A stretch of 64,000 bases of DNA from Antitrichia curtipendula (Eukaryota > Streptophyta > Bryopsida > Hypnales > Leucodontaceae). A program made the position numbers and the translations under genes. The DNA is taken from the NCBI GenBank assembly GCA_951230915.1, contig OX579635.1, positions 11,532,001 to 11,596,000 of the forward strand, written 5' to 3'. Positions within the stretch are counted from its first letter, which is position 1, and each line of letters starts with the position of its first letter. The notes beneath the pieces were generated by a model, which was not told where the DNA came from, did no database searches, and saw only the letters and a list, made by a program, of their open reading frames with translations. This document shows, piece after piece, positions 1 through 23,046 of this stretch.

Positions 1-2640
1 AAAGATGAGCGACATCAACAAATCCAACATGAATATTGTGCCCCCGGTGAATCATTCACCAATATATCGAGAGTGTGGAAGATAAAGCCGCTTGGCTGCC
101 AATACAAACAAATATCCCATCAACGAATTTCCAATCTTCAAAGAGAACCGAATTTAGAAACGAGATGAGAACTTGACAATGTTCAGCAATAGTAATGCTC
201 AGCTTGAAGTTGCTTGAACTTGAGGTTGAATGACCACGCTCTGGCAACTCATTCAGTCCAAGGATTTGCTCCGACGGTAAAAGCAAACGATACAATATGC
301 TGAATCGGTCCAAGCATTACTAAACATTATTCAAAATAGAATCAGCAGTAGACCTGATGGAGCTATACACCGTCACTGTCTAACTCGACTGCATATACAT
401 AATCCTGCACGACATTTAAAGTTTGCAGATTAGTGACGAAAGGAATACATAGAGATTTTGCTCAGAATTAGGATATGTGCACAATACAAACCAACAGAAT
501 ACTTCAAGGCCAAGACACAAAAAAACAAGACTACAATTGAAAATATGAAAAAGAACAAGATGGCAAGGTGAACAGTTCTGGCACCCTGAACTCATTCAGT
601 ATCATTCCCAAAACGATAAACTAATCACATCTGGAGCTCTTAATATGGAGCAGGAACAAACCATCAATTCAATCAGCCTGAGACGGTGAGATTCCATTCT
701 CGTCATCAGATACTAGACCCATCTTCGAGACATTTTGTGGTGAGATAGTTCTTCAACCACGGTTCTCTCATCGCAATGCTATCTGCGAATGAGTCAGATC
801 AAGGACGAGATGCAAAAAACACGGAACTCGTGGAATAAGCTAGTGGCTAATTGCAAGTGTCTCCACACAAATAGAAATACATAATTTTCATATGTCTCAT
901 CCAGCCCAAGAACTTGAGGACCAATATACAAGATCAACAATTGCCAAAAAATAAGAGACGTTTAAAGTATGAAAGATTTTGGATCCTGAGTATTTTCACG
1001 AACTCCCAATTTGATTCTTCAACATAAAAGGTTAGATTCACAATCTGTAGTATAAAAATTTGAAGTTAAAGAGGACTAAAAGCCTTATAATCTAGTCAAG
1101 CTAGGAACAAAAAACCTTGTTTCCTTCACTTGAAACGCTTATATCTTGTGATTGATATGGTCAAAGATTCTGAAATTTCTTCATACTAGACATTCTCATA
1201 CTAGTCGAGTGTAAGATCCTATGGTTTGATATGCAAAAGAAACTAATGTTTAAATTTTTTGTTGTTTGCGTTGAAATGGCAGTTTTGAGTGTTTTTTGGT
1301 GAAAAAATGATCTCGGGACTTTAGAGGTTAAGTGCAACTGTGTCACTTTTGAGAATAATAACACTAGACAGTGGTTGAAGAGAAGAGTGGCGGAGAGGAA
1401 CAGTGCCCTTGTTCATGAAACTATGGGTAATGTCTTATTTGGGGGCATTCGTATCATCCTTAAGGAACTGCCTCAATACCTTTGAAATAAAACCCAAGAT
1501 TCCTTTAGTGCACAACCTTAACCTTGAGCTCATCTCAAGTTAGAACTCAACCAAACCTAAAGAAATCCAGAAGCTAAAAAGAAGACAGGCACAAGCCACT
1601 CCTCCAGTGCCATCTCTATAGTGCCAGACTTTGGAATCTCCTATTCTGGTAGCCATCTATGGTGGATAATAAGGTGAGTTCTTGCAAGTGAATTTGCTTA
1701 AGTATGTTAATATTTCAAGCATATCAAAATTAGTGAGAATTCACAATTGTTGCTAATGAAAGCCAACCTACCTCAGGAAGGCCATGAAGAAATACCTCCC
1801 ATCGCTGTTCAGGGCAAACGCTCACCTTCAACAGCATCAGCTCCCGCCCAACGCGACAATTCAGCCACCTGCAAACGTAATGCCCATTATGACCATGAAA
1901 AACAAAAATATACATTTCTACATATTGCCAAGAAAACAAGAACTACAACATCACAAGTCGATCTTTTAAGGGGCCAAGCTGAACCGGCGAGAAAGGAGAA
2001 GCTCCTACTTGTTTGACATTGATAAGCTTACTGAGCTATTTCCTGACTTGTTGCAGAACAAAATCACTTCCAGAGGCAAAATAGTGAACAGAGTTTCGTC
2101 TCTATCTTTTCAGACCAAAGCCAACCATTCAATGTGGTATCCAAGTCGCGCAATCATCCCCAACAATCCTGTTCATCATCCCGCTCATGTCCATAACCAA
2201 CACAGAAATCGTGTACCTGCGAGCCCTGGTGGAATGCAGACAATTTGTCAATGTGAGCACAACCCTAAGCCGGTCATTCTAGAGCCATGGCCTTGATCAA
2301 GAACATCCAGTCTTCAGTGGGCTGCATAAGAAAGAAAACTAGGACTGGACTGGCCCTTGTGACCTTGTGACCTTGTGGCCTTGTGGGCAACACCACCAGA
2401 ACTTTAGTGTTGAAGTCACTGTTCTTCTGATCTTCATAAACCTTCTGCCGGAAGATTTGCTCTAAAAGTGTAGATTCTGGGATTGTCTATTTTTGGCATT
2501 GTTAAACCCTCGTTCAGAAAATAGGGCTTTGTGTCAGATTTAGCAGTGGCTGGACTTGAGTGCAGTTGCTCTCATTGCTTTGATACCAACGTTAGGGAAG
2601 CAGGGGAGGGTTTAGGCCTTGTAGCGGGTTTGGCTTCGTT
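1..2640. other. Upstream stretch with no supported gene
   Basis: AT-rich DNA left of the AAA ATPase gene. Only short unlinked ORFs are present and none has a recognisable domain. A fragment of the TTAA-flanked dispersed family occupies about 1000-1331. A small GACCTTGTG-type minisatellite (about four units) sits at 2356-2391. A gene running off the left edge on the minus strand is possible but could not be supported. Confidence 0.4.
1000..1331 (-). mobile_element. TTAA-family element, end fragment
   Basis: Read on the minus strand, this starts with TTAA then CCTCTAAAG at 1331-1319 and continues with the shared internal motifs (ACACTCAAAACTGCCATTTC; GGATCTTAC after the Arg-like ACTAG motif). 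It matches the start of the copies at 29 kb and 31.5-32.4 kb. The far end is lost, so the left boundary is approximate. Confidence 0.6.
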
Positions 2641-3197
2641 CCAATTCTGTGGGTGACAAATCAAATTTGGACTTGTCATGACTTGCGCAGGCGGTGCGGC
2701 AGCCGTTACGCCCAATGGGAGGACGTGAAACTGAAAACCTGGAGAGTGAAGGGGCAACAAAGAGTCCCAAAGGTCACGTCCACCGGCATCCCATCACGCT
2801 GGGCAGAGAATTGGAGCGGAAAAGTGTTCACATGTTGCCGTTGTAGCTTGAGAATGGCGATCGCAGACAAATCCGTTTACGACTGTACCAATTGGGAAAT
2901 AATACTGCCATGCGCTCCGGTCTCTGTAAGTCTGGCTTGCTGTGGCTCTTTTCTGCTTTCTGTTTTAGGGTTAGGGTTCATGAGTTTCTCCGAGGAGAGG
3001 TAGAGCTTTTGAAATCACGAAGAGCTTGGAATATTCTTTCTCGTATCAACGACTCGATTTTAGTAACGAGAACGATCGAGCAGTTATTATGTTGGAATTT
3101 TTAGGTCATGAGATTTTCGGTGAAATTTTTGGTCAAGTCTAGTTTGTGTGTATCCTCTTGTTGTATCCCTTGCGGATTCTCGTCGTAGAGAACACAG

Positions 3198-3310
3198 GTA
3201 TGATATGGATTTGACATTTCGCCAACTTGATTGTGCTAGTTTTGTGTTCATTTTTGGGGTGACCCTATTTCCATCGCCCTGCTCTTAACTTGCCCCCATT
3301 TTTCCTGCAG
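3198..3310 (+). other. Probable 5'-UTR intron of the AAA ATPase gene
   Basis: A good donor (ACACAG then GTATGA) and a pyrimidine-rich acceptor ending TTTCCTGCAG bracket 113 bases just upstream of the first ATG. The transcript start is probably within about 2850-3150, but no clear TATA box was identified. This is inferred from splice signals only. Confidence 0.45.
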
Positions 3311-3376
3311 CTAATAAAGCAACAATCCTGAACCTTCCTGGGGAAAAAAATCCCTTAGGTGGGGTGCATTGGAACA

Positions 3377-14062
<10,686 letters not shown>

Positions 14063-15090
14063 GGACTCAACTTTGATGTAGCAATCCAGCATGAAAGCTC
14101 CTCTTGAGGAGCTAATCCAACATAGTTAACCAATTTAAGCGAACTAGGAAAATTAAGTCACCATGCTGAAATGGCACTTCAGCAAAAGCACTGCTGTAGG
14201 TTTTGCTGCCCAGCTAGTTCTCGATGGGCAGTGAAGTGACCAACATAATGGGGGGGCTTAAAAGTGTTGAGAAGCTTACAAAAAAACGAAAATAACGAAA
14301 CTTGGATTCCAACTTTGTTAAAGTCTGAGCTAGTCTCTTAGTGAGCAGAGCTTTTAGAAATGATCTGCAACTTCTTTTAGCTTCACCGCCAAGGACTCCA
14401 GTGTAGTCAAACATTGACGTGTAGAAATGGCTTTTTTGTCTAGAGTCTAGCATCGTTAAGCTCACTGCTAATTTTGCAGGTAGTTGTCTTTGGCCACCAC
14501 TTTCATGTAAGCTGTGGCTCAAATTGTTCCAACTTAGAATTGCTAGTGAAGTATCTGTTACGCATTGCTGTGATGGCAGCTAAATGAGCATCCGTTCAGT
14601 TTTGCAATTGATCTCAGGATGGAATATTAGATGCCAATGAACATGCACGGCCTTCCAGATTCCAGAATGTAGTTCGTTGTGGGTCTGTTGCACACGTGAA
14701 TTCAATATTTATTGCAGGCATGTCCAAAACAATGAAGTACTAGCCCTTGGTCTCCGTTTCTTGTAAATCTTGATTCATAACATTCAAGAGCAGTGAGAAA
14801 CGACTGCCTTTGCCTTCCCTTGGACGGAATGGTGTGGAATATTCCACACTGATCAGTAACTGATAAATCCATATGTCGCAAATTGTCAGAAAATTGAAGA
14901 AAGTTGAAGCTCGCTCGCCTAGTAACAAAATGGGTTAGTAAAAAACAATGCGCTCAAGTGGGTTAGGAACAAAATAAACATTTTTTTGATTAAATTTTTT
15001 TAAGAAAATAGCATTCAACTCATTGAACTCAATGTTCCATTTCATTCCTCAGTATGTTTTGAATGCCATTTATGATTTGTGTTTTTTGAA
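14063..15090. other. AAA gene 3' flank, no further gene seen
   Basis: This is the probable 3'-UTR and downstream flank of the AAA ATPase gene. Small ORFs here show no recognisable domain. The composition turns strongly AT-rich after about 14930, where the repeat region begins. Confidence 0.4.
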
Positions 15091-15099
15091 ATGGAGAAG

Positions 15100-15600
15100 G
15101 TAATTCTTTATATACATATGGGGTGGTACGAGGTAAAACAAATAATGTAGGATATATAAATTAAAATTACGGTAGGAGTTCAATCACTCATAGTTAAGTC
15201 AAAATAAAGTAGGAATTTTGTTCGAAGTAGAATCTCAAAATTCATTTAGTCATAGTAGAATAACTTTTTTCATAAAACTTTGGACTAAAAAAAGTTGGGA
15301 AAAATCAAGTTAAATTTTATCTCTAAAACTTCGTTTGATATTTTAAGCCTCCAATCAAAAGTTATGGACAAATTTCAAAAGAGGGGTTAGAAGGGACATT
15401 TTCTCTTACATTTTCAAACATCTTCTTTGAATTTTGTCCATAACTTTTGATTGGATGTTAAAAACATCAAACTGATTTTGGAGATGAAATGTAACTTTCT
15501 TAGCTTTTTTTTGTCCAAAGTTTTTTTGAAAAATGTTATTCTACTATGACTAAATGAGGTTTGAAATTTTACATCAAACATAATTTTTACATTTTGAAAA
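15100..15600. mobile_element. Foldback element, copy 1
   Basis: A long imperfect inverted repeat centred near 15400. The left arm contains CAATCAAAAGTTATGGACAA and the right arm its reverse complement TTGTCCATAACTTTTGATTG. Outer parts pair through CATAGTAGAATAAC and GTTATTCTACTATG. It shares its core and arms with the copies at 18.2 and 35.6 kb. No coding capacity was seen, so it is non-autonomous. Confidence 0.7.
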
Positions 15601-16248
15601 TGAGCAATCTAGATCTCATTTTCATATTATCCCATACCCTTTGAAAATTCATGGTGGACAATCAATTTTAACATAAAAATGACAACCTTCATTCCCACAA
15701 ATGTTTTCTAAGCAATTATTTCATTGGGCCATCAAAATTATTTTTTAATGGCAAAAGATTCTTAAGATTTTTAGCAAATCATCTTAATATTTCTTTGTTG
15801 ATTTGTTTGGCCATTTTGAGATTTAGCAAAAAGAATAGTGTACACCATAAATCTATTGCCACGATTTTGGCATCTAGTAATGAAGCTTTTTTAATTCTCA
15901 TTGTAGATGTTTTTCGAAGATGAGGCCTTCAGAGATGGAAAGGTAGCCTTTTTGAAGGCTATTGAATGTTATGTTGTGTCTATGTTTGGATTATTTAATG
16001 GTTTACTTGTGTTTTTAATACATACATCGCCAAAAGATGACATCTATAATTGTTGAACTTTGTACAAATTGTAGCAATGCCAAATCCAATTTTCAAGGTA
16101 GATTTGTCATCATTCCATTAAAAAAACATTATAATTCATTATGTAAACCACCTTTCTATACCCATAGATTTACAAAAAGTACAAATATGAACATTTGTGA
16201 TGAACTGTAAGATTGGCATTATGTTTTATAATACTCTTGACTTCCCAA

Positions 16249-16832
16249 CTCTAAAGCATCATTAATAAATTTTGTTGCTTAGGCATAATCCTTAACTCCT
16301 AATACTCAATGAACCATATAAACACAAAATAGTGAAATTGGATTGCTTCAAATATTACAATAGGTTGCTTTATCCCAATATTGTTACTTTTAACTATGTT
16401 TTCACCAAAAACACTCCAAAACTACCATTTCTAGTACATGTACCAAATTTTAGAAAAACAAAATTTGGATGCATGTAACCATAGGATCTTGTAGAAAGTT
16501 GGTTTGAGAAGATGTGGAAAAAACTTCAGAAATTTCCATACTCTAAAGCATCATTAATAAATTTTGTTGCTTAGGCATAATCCTTAACTCCTAATACTCA
16601 ATGAACCATATAAACACAAAATAGTGAAATTGGATTGCTTCAAATATTACAATAGGTTGCTTTATCCCAATATTGTTACTTTTGACTATGTTTTCACCAA
16701 AAACACTCCAAAACTACCATTTCTAGTACATGTACCAAATTTTAGAAAAACAAAATTTGGATGCATGTAACCATAGGATCTTGTAGAAAGTTGGTTTGAG
16801 AAGATGTGGAAAAAACTTCAGAAATTTCCATA
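16249..16832 (+). repeat. Recent tandem duplication of a 292-bp unit
   Basis: Unit 1 at 16249-16540 and unit 2 at 16541-16832 are nearly identical. The one clear difference I see is A at 16392 against G at 16684. Each unit includes the left part of the TTAA-family element (ACCAAAAACACTCCAAAACT onward). The near-identity implies a recent event or an assembly artefact. Confidence 0.9.
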
Positions 16833-17575
16833 GTGTAGATTGCAAGATATTAGCATTTGAAGTGACAAAATCCTTTTAGGTGCCTTGCAAAAATCTGGGC
16901 AACTACACTTCACAAGGTCACATTTGTATGAAAAAATGTCCAAAATGATGGTGATTCTTTGGATTCATTTTTCAAAGCAAGTTAGCTACATGCTTGAATA
17001 AATTCAAATCATTTGCAATTGTACAATACATAGGAAGAAAGAAGTAGAGAATGATTCAAAATACTAAATTGTTAAAAATTTATTTATGAAATTGAAAAAT
17101 GCCAATCCAAATGGCTGTAAACAATCTACACCTAAAGTTTTTTCCAAAAATATTAAAAATTGAGTTAAATAAAGGACTTCAAAATTTATCCTAGAATAGA
17201 GATTCTATAACTATCCACAAATTATTCACAAACTAAAACTCCTCATAAATTTCATCTCATTAATCAAAATGGAATGATTCAAAGCTTTCCACAAATATAT
17301 AAATCTAAAAAAACAAGTTCAAATTTTATTTTTTTCAGAAGTGATTTTTTCAGAAGTTTTTTTAGCTACCAAAGCTACCCATATTTTGTTGAATACTACA
17401 AATCATCCAATAACTTTTAATCATGTAGTCAAAAGTTATGAAAATTGTTGGGACATTAAAGCTACTCCTTGGTCACATGTTGTGTGAAAATTTCAAAGAA
17501 AAAAAAGAAAAAATCCATTTGTAGTAAGCTCAGTAGTGAACTGCCCAAAATCGCTATATTGCAAAAAAAAAAAGC
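16380..17575 (+). mobile_element. TTAA-family element, degenerate copy with duplicated left part
   Basis: It shares long internal similarity with the copy at 22.2 kb, including CATGTAACCATAGGATCTTG, CACTTCACAAGGTCACATTT and AATGATTCAAAATACTAAAT, in the same order. Neither canonical terminus was found, so the ends are approximate. Confidence 0.6.
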
Positions 17576-18233
17576 CATCACAATCAACAAATACTTCTAC
17601 ACATATTTCCATTTGTACACATAGTGGTTCATGAGTTCCAATTACAATAATACCTAATTCAAAAAGAGTCCATTATTGTTACTTTTAAAGCCATCAAAGT
17701 CAACAAATAGTTTTACATATATTTTCTTTGTATACAAAGGTTCATAAGTCCCAATTACAACAAAAGAATTGCATTCTTCTATAGTAACAATAAATATTTA
17801 TATAGTGTCAAATGTTGAGAAATTAGTATGGACAACACTACAAGGGAAACAGTGTCCTATTTGACAGTAAATTTGACAAAATTTTGTCAACTCTGTTGTA
17901 GATTAGGAGTACTTGATTCGGACATTGAATTGACAGAATTTTGTCAATTCGGCTGTCATTTCGGACAAAGATACACGTCATCAAATACACGTCATCATGC
18001 TTTTTCACCCAAAAAATTGTAATTATTTGAATTTTTGCCACGTAGGAAGGACTGCCAGTTTTTCACATTCGCAACCAAAACATTTTTACCTAAATAAAAT
18101 TAAAGTTTCAAAAGTACATTATGCATTTTAGAATTGGACTTCCATAACCTTAAACACTACTTTCAAGATTATTTCGTTAAATTAGCACGTCAACTTCGAA
18201 TGTAACTCACCTAGAATTTAGAAATGGAAAGAA

Positions 18234-18803
18234 GACAAGTGCTTTATACATGTGAGATGGTAAGAGGTAAGACAAACCATATGGGATATGTAAATGAGGG
18301 TTAGGAGCTCCACCGCTCATAGTTTAGAAATAATGATTAAAGTAGAATTTTAGACCTAATTTTAACATAGTAGAATTATTTTTTTTCTTAAACTTTGAAC
18401 TAAGAAAATGTGGTATTTCAAACCAAATTTTATTTTCAAAAATCCGTTTGTGATTTGAAGCTTTCAATCAAAAGTTATAAGCAAATTTTAGTAAAGATGT
18501 TTGAAATGGTAAAAACAAATGTCCCTTCCAATCCCTCACTGAAATTTGTCTATAACTTTTGATTGGAAGCTTTAAATCTCAAACGGACTTTTGGACATAA
18601 AATTTGGTTTGAAATATCACATTTTCTTAGTTCAAATTTTTCTAAAATTTTGTATTCTACTATGCTTAAATTAGGTCTAAAATTCCACTTTAACCATTAT
18701 TCCTACTTAATTTTCACTAAACTATGAGCGGTGGAGCTTCCACTAGATATCCCACATGTTTTGTCTTACTTCCCTACCACCCCACTTGTATAAAGGACTT
18801 GTC
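18234..18803. mobile_element. Foldback element, copy 2 (about 570 bp)
   Basis: The ends are inverted copies: GACAAGTGCTTTATAC on the left and GTATAAAGGACTTGTC on the right. The arms stay complementary almost to the centre near 18520, through TAGGAGCTCCACCGCTCATA and TATGAGCGGTGGAGCTTCCA. The core ATAACTTTTGATTGGAAGC matches the other copies. This is the most complete of the three copies and carries no open frame of note. Confidence 0.8.
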
Positions 18804-19439
18804 TTTTCATCTCTTGAATCACCATGGTAAACAAAAAAATTGACAAAAAAATTGACAAGATTTTGAAAGAGATTGCAATATGAACCACGTTGACAGAGTG
18901 CCAAGTTCCAAAAGTTATGGTGGTCATTTTGGACATTTTTCTGTCAAAAATACAGTCAATTCGGGTCCATTTTCCTTGTAGTTGCAACTACACCATTCTT
19001 AATTTCACTATCTTGTATAGGTATTCACTAAACTTTGAAGTTTAACAAAATCTTGTTAAAGTACTATTTTGGATGTGTTTTTTTTGTTGAATATCCTTTA
19101 TAGTTTATAATCTATTTTAAACATCAAAAATCCAATTTTGAGTGAAAAAATGCTTAAAATTTTTCTACTGAAGATTTTGTGTAAGTATATCCATTGCAAA
19201 TCTTGGTTTTTTAGTATTAGAGGCTCTTTGAAATAAGTCTCAAACACAATGGATCTTGGGGGAATAATCTTATTCGAAATTCATTTAAAAAAATTGTAGG
19301 ATAGATTTCAAAAAGTTGTAAATTAATTATGATTATGCATGCTACAGTCGTAAACTTTGTATTTTTTCATGATCTGAATTTTGGATCTAACACGTAGAAA
19401 GAGGATTGAAAGACTTTAAATCATTCTTCTCTAGACACC

Positions 19440-19825
19440 ATACCTACCTGCAAACTAAAACTCCTCATAACTTTCATTTCATTAATCAAAATGGAATGAT
19501 TCAAAGCTTTCCATGTATAAATAATTTTAAAGAACCCATTTCAAATTTCTATTTTTTTAAATAGTGAATTTTAAAGAAGTTTTTGGAGTTCCTTGGATTG
19601 CCCATCAAGCAATAAAAATTACATATCATGCAATAACTTTTTAACCACGTGGTCATTGGTCAAAACTCAAAAGTTATAAAAATGTTTGTGCCTTAAAGCT
19701 ATTCCTCGAATCCTCGGGCACATGTTATGTGAAATTCTTAAAGGAAAAAAAAATTCCGTTCATAGTGAGCTGCCAAAAACTGCTATATTGCCCCAAAAAT
19801 TGATGATTGGACCTTTAGGGGTTAA
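19440..19825 (+). mobile_element. TTAA-family element, right-end fragment
   Basis: The segment matches the right half of the family (CAAACTAAAACTCCTCATAA, ATGGAATGATTCAAAGCTTT) and ends in the canonical CCTTTAGGGG then TTAA at 19822-19825. The left half is missing or displaced. Confidence 0.7.
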
Positions 19826-20241
19826 CCTTGTGAAGATGGAATGTATGACTATGCATGTAGTCAAATTTCAATTTCCTTCACTCTATAGATGTTCCATTTT
19901 ATCATTTTTTAATGAACAATTTTTATTTCTAATTTTTCAATGAAATCACAAGGTTTTTTATAAATCATAATAATTTAAGATTATTTGGTGAAAACTTGAA
20001 ATTATGATGAATCTTGAAGAAAAAGTAAATCAATTTAAGAACAAGCATAAAAAATACATTCCAACTAAGATGCAAGCACACATTTTCAACCTTGCACCGT
20101 ACACGTGTACATCAATCCAAAAAATATTTAGAAACAAATAGTCCAAAATGTGTACATGATTGCAAAAAACGGATTCAATTCAAGCTACAATTTGATTACT
20201 ATTAAAATATATATTAATCAAGTGATGACAAACAAAATGTG

Positions 20242-20280
20242 AAAAACTAAGTAAAAACTAAGTAAAAACTAAGTAAAAAA
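20242..20280. repeat. Short AAAACTAAGT microsatellite
   Basis: About three tandem 10-bp units in an AT-rich stretch (19826-21249) where no gene was seen. Confidence 0.7.
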
Positions 20281-21249
20281 ATACTGCTAATTAGAATGGT
20301 GGTCAACAATTGAACATTGATAATATTTTTTGAAATATTGATACCATTTAATAAGTGTTATTGCAGTGCAAATAGCAATGACATTATTGTCATGGATTTT
20401 TTGTGTACTTCAACGCATATAAAATGCACAACAAAGATAATAAATTTTTGTACATAATTTTTGTTTATTGCGCACTTGTGTTTAACGTATAAAAATCACA
20501 TAGTTAATACTAATTACAAAGTAGTGTCAATTCTTTGCAATAATCGTGTGCATTGTAACGATGCGATAACTTGTAAATTAATGTGCGCAGCCATGAAATA
20601 AAAGTAACCATACAATACTCATTGACAATCTATAGGTTCTAAACTTTGTGATGGTATGGATGTTTCCTACATATTGCCGCAATCAAATTTAAAATATTCA
20701 TCACCAATGGTTTTCAATCAACTATGACGTAATACTATGAGTTTAAAATGAAATAATTTACCAAAAATGGAGTTTTGTTTTCTTGAAACCCAAATTTGAT
20801 ATGTTTGATTAGAATTGTATAAGAATTGAATGTTGATTATGCAAGACAAAAATGATAATCATATTATATGTTATGCAAAATTCTTTAGAATGGTAGAGTA
20901 GGGTAGACAATTGAGAGTTGTTAGGTACTAAGGTAAAACAGCCTATTATGGTCATAATTTGCAGTCTGCCCTCATGCCATTGCTGAAATTTTTCAAATTT
21001 TTTTCCACATAAAGATAAGTTTGAGAAATAGTGAGAGCAATTGAAATTTTATTTTTCAGACAAAGTATGAATTAGTTATGTATTTCTGAAGTGATCTTTC
21101 CAACATGGTCTACAGGTTGCCCCATAACCAATAAAAAGTGTATCTAATATGCTCATCTTAATCACCTAAAGTGGTCACAATAATTTATATTGTGGAATGC
21201 CATGAAAAGTCACTTCCTACAATGAATTACATTGGAAAAGTTGGATGTT

Positions 21250-21534
21250 CATTAAAAAAATTTCAGCCCTGGAAGGGGCCGCGAGAGCCGGTGCAATAAG
21301 GGAAAAAAAATTAATTTTTTTTTTCAAAAAGTGAAATCCAGCATGGCATCAATGGTGCCACGTCAGCGCCACATCAGACTTGAAATTTTCTTTAAAAAAA
21401 AATTTCAAAAAAAATTTCAAAATTAAAAATTAATTAATTAATTAATTTTTTTCCTTAGTATTCCGTAATAACACCCCGAGGGTGCCTAAGTCAGATTCTG
21501 ACAGCCCCTTTGAGGGTCGAAATTTTTTCTAATG
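21250..21534. mobile_element. 285-bp inverted-repeat (MITE-like) element
   Basis: The left end CATTAAAAAAATTTCAGCCC and right end GGGTCGAAATTTTTTCTAATG are near reverse complements over about 28 bp, extending into AAGGGGC. The interior holds GC-rich patches and a TTAATTAATTAATT run. It has no coding capacity, and no target duplication could be called with confidence. Confidence 0.6.
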
Positions 21535-22191
21535 CCTAATGAGGTCACTAATCACTCTATAGATGTAGGTTAGATATTGATTGTGGTATGAATAAACCAT
21601 CATGGGGGCATGCGGTGTCTACTATGAGACATCTGACCGCAATGGGATGGTTTACCTTATACATTTTAGGAGGTGGTTGCTTTTCGTGACTACTACGTTT
21701 CAACCTTCAAGAATTTGTAACTAATTCCACAAAGGTTTAAGAAATATGAAACAACTTGATGTCGCATTTGATTACTTCTAGACTTCTGAAGGATTCATAA
21801 GTAATAACAGAGAAAAAAATTGGTCATTTGGAGATAGCGCAAAACAACAAGAGATCTGTGCAAAACATTGGGAGATCGATACAAAACATCTAAAGATCTA
21901 TACAAACATTTGGAGATTTTTAGATGTTATTATCAAGAGATCTTTAAATGTTTTGTCCAAAATCCACTTTAAAGTTCAGAAGTAGTTAAATGTGGCATCT
22001 TGGATTAGATGCAAACTCATTTTTCTTCATATAAAAATTTACTGAAATTTTTTCAAGCAGTTGAGCTCTTTTGAAAAGGCAATCAACTCTTAAGTGGTCA
22101 CTTTGAGAGCAAAATACCTTAGTCCAATTATGTACCCTATTGGCATGATTCTTTATTCTTATCTAAGGTAGAAACACCCATTCTTGTGAAT

Positions 22192-23044
22192 TTAACCCCT
22201 AAAGGTCAGAGACTATGTTTTATCCAAAAATGTTCCAAAACTGTCAATACTAGTACAAGTATCAAAAATTTTGAACACATGTAACCATAGGATCTTGTAG
22301 AAAGATTGTTTGAAAAGATGTGGAAAAAATTTCAGAAATTTACACTATGTAGATTGCAAGATATTAGTGTTTGAAGTGGCAAAAATCCTTTTTTTGTCCC
22401 TGCGGAAAAATGAGCAGCTGCACTTCACAAGGTCACATTTGTATGAAAAAATGTCCAAAATGGTGGTTACTCTTTGGATTCATTCTTCAAGGCAAGTTGG
22501 CTACATGCTTAAAATTTTTGAGATCATTTGAAATTGTACAACATATAGGAAAAAAAATTGTAAGTAGAAAGATGTAGAGAATGATTCAAAATACTAAATT
22601 GTTAAGAATTTTAGTTATGGGATTGAAAAATGCCAATCCCAATGGTTGTAATGTTGTAATAAACAATCTAATTCCTATGGTTTTATTATTTTTCAAAATA
22701 TTGAAAATTGAATATGATAAAGGACTTCAAAGTTTATTTTAGAATAGAGAATTCATAACTACCCACAAACTAAAACTCTTCTTAACTTTCATCTCATTAA
22801 TCAAAACGGAATAATTTAAAGCTTTCCATGTATATATGAATCTAAAGAACTAATTTCAAATTTTTTTTTCTGAAAAATTGTGTTTTCTTAAGAATTATTT
22901 GAGCTACTTGTCAACCAATGAAAATTACAAACTATAAAATCATTTTTTAACCATTGAGTGAAAAGTAAGAAAATTTTCATTCCTAGTAAGCTGCCCCAAA
23001 TTGCTATATTGCCAAAAAATGGTGTTTGGTCCTTTAGAGATTCA
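22192..23044 (+). mobile_element. TTAA-family element, nearly full length
   Basis: It starts TTAA then CCCCTAAAGGTCAGAGACT and ends CCTTTAGAGATTC, a decayed form of the expected CCTTTAGGGGTTAA. The interior is collinear with the complete copy at 62.3-63.3 kb on the other strand. It contains no transposase-like frame. Confidence 0.75.
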
Positions 23045-23046
23045 AG

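Noticed and set aside
56..313. 85-codon minus-strand frame at the left edge, and a possible last exon near 669-745
   Set aside because: No recognisable domain, and no splice pattern linking the two pieces. A gene running off the edge cannot be shown.
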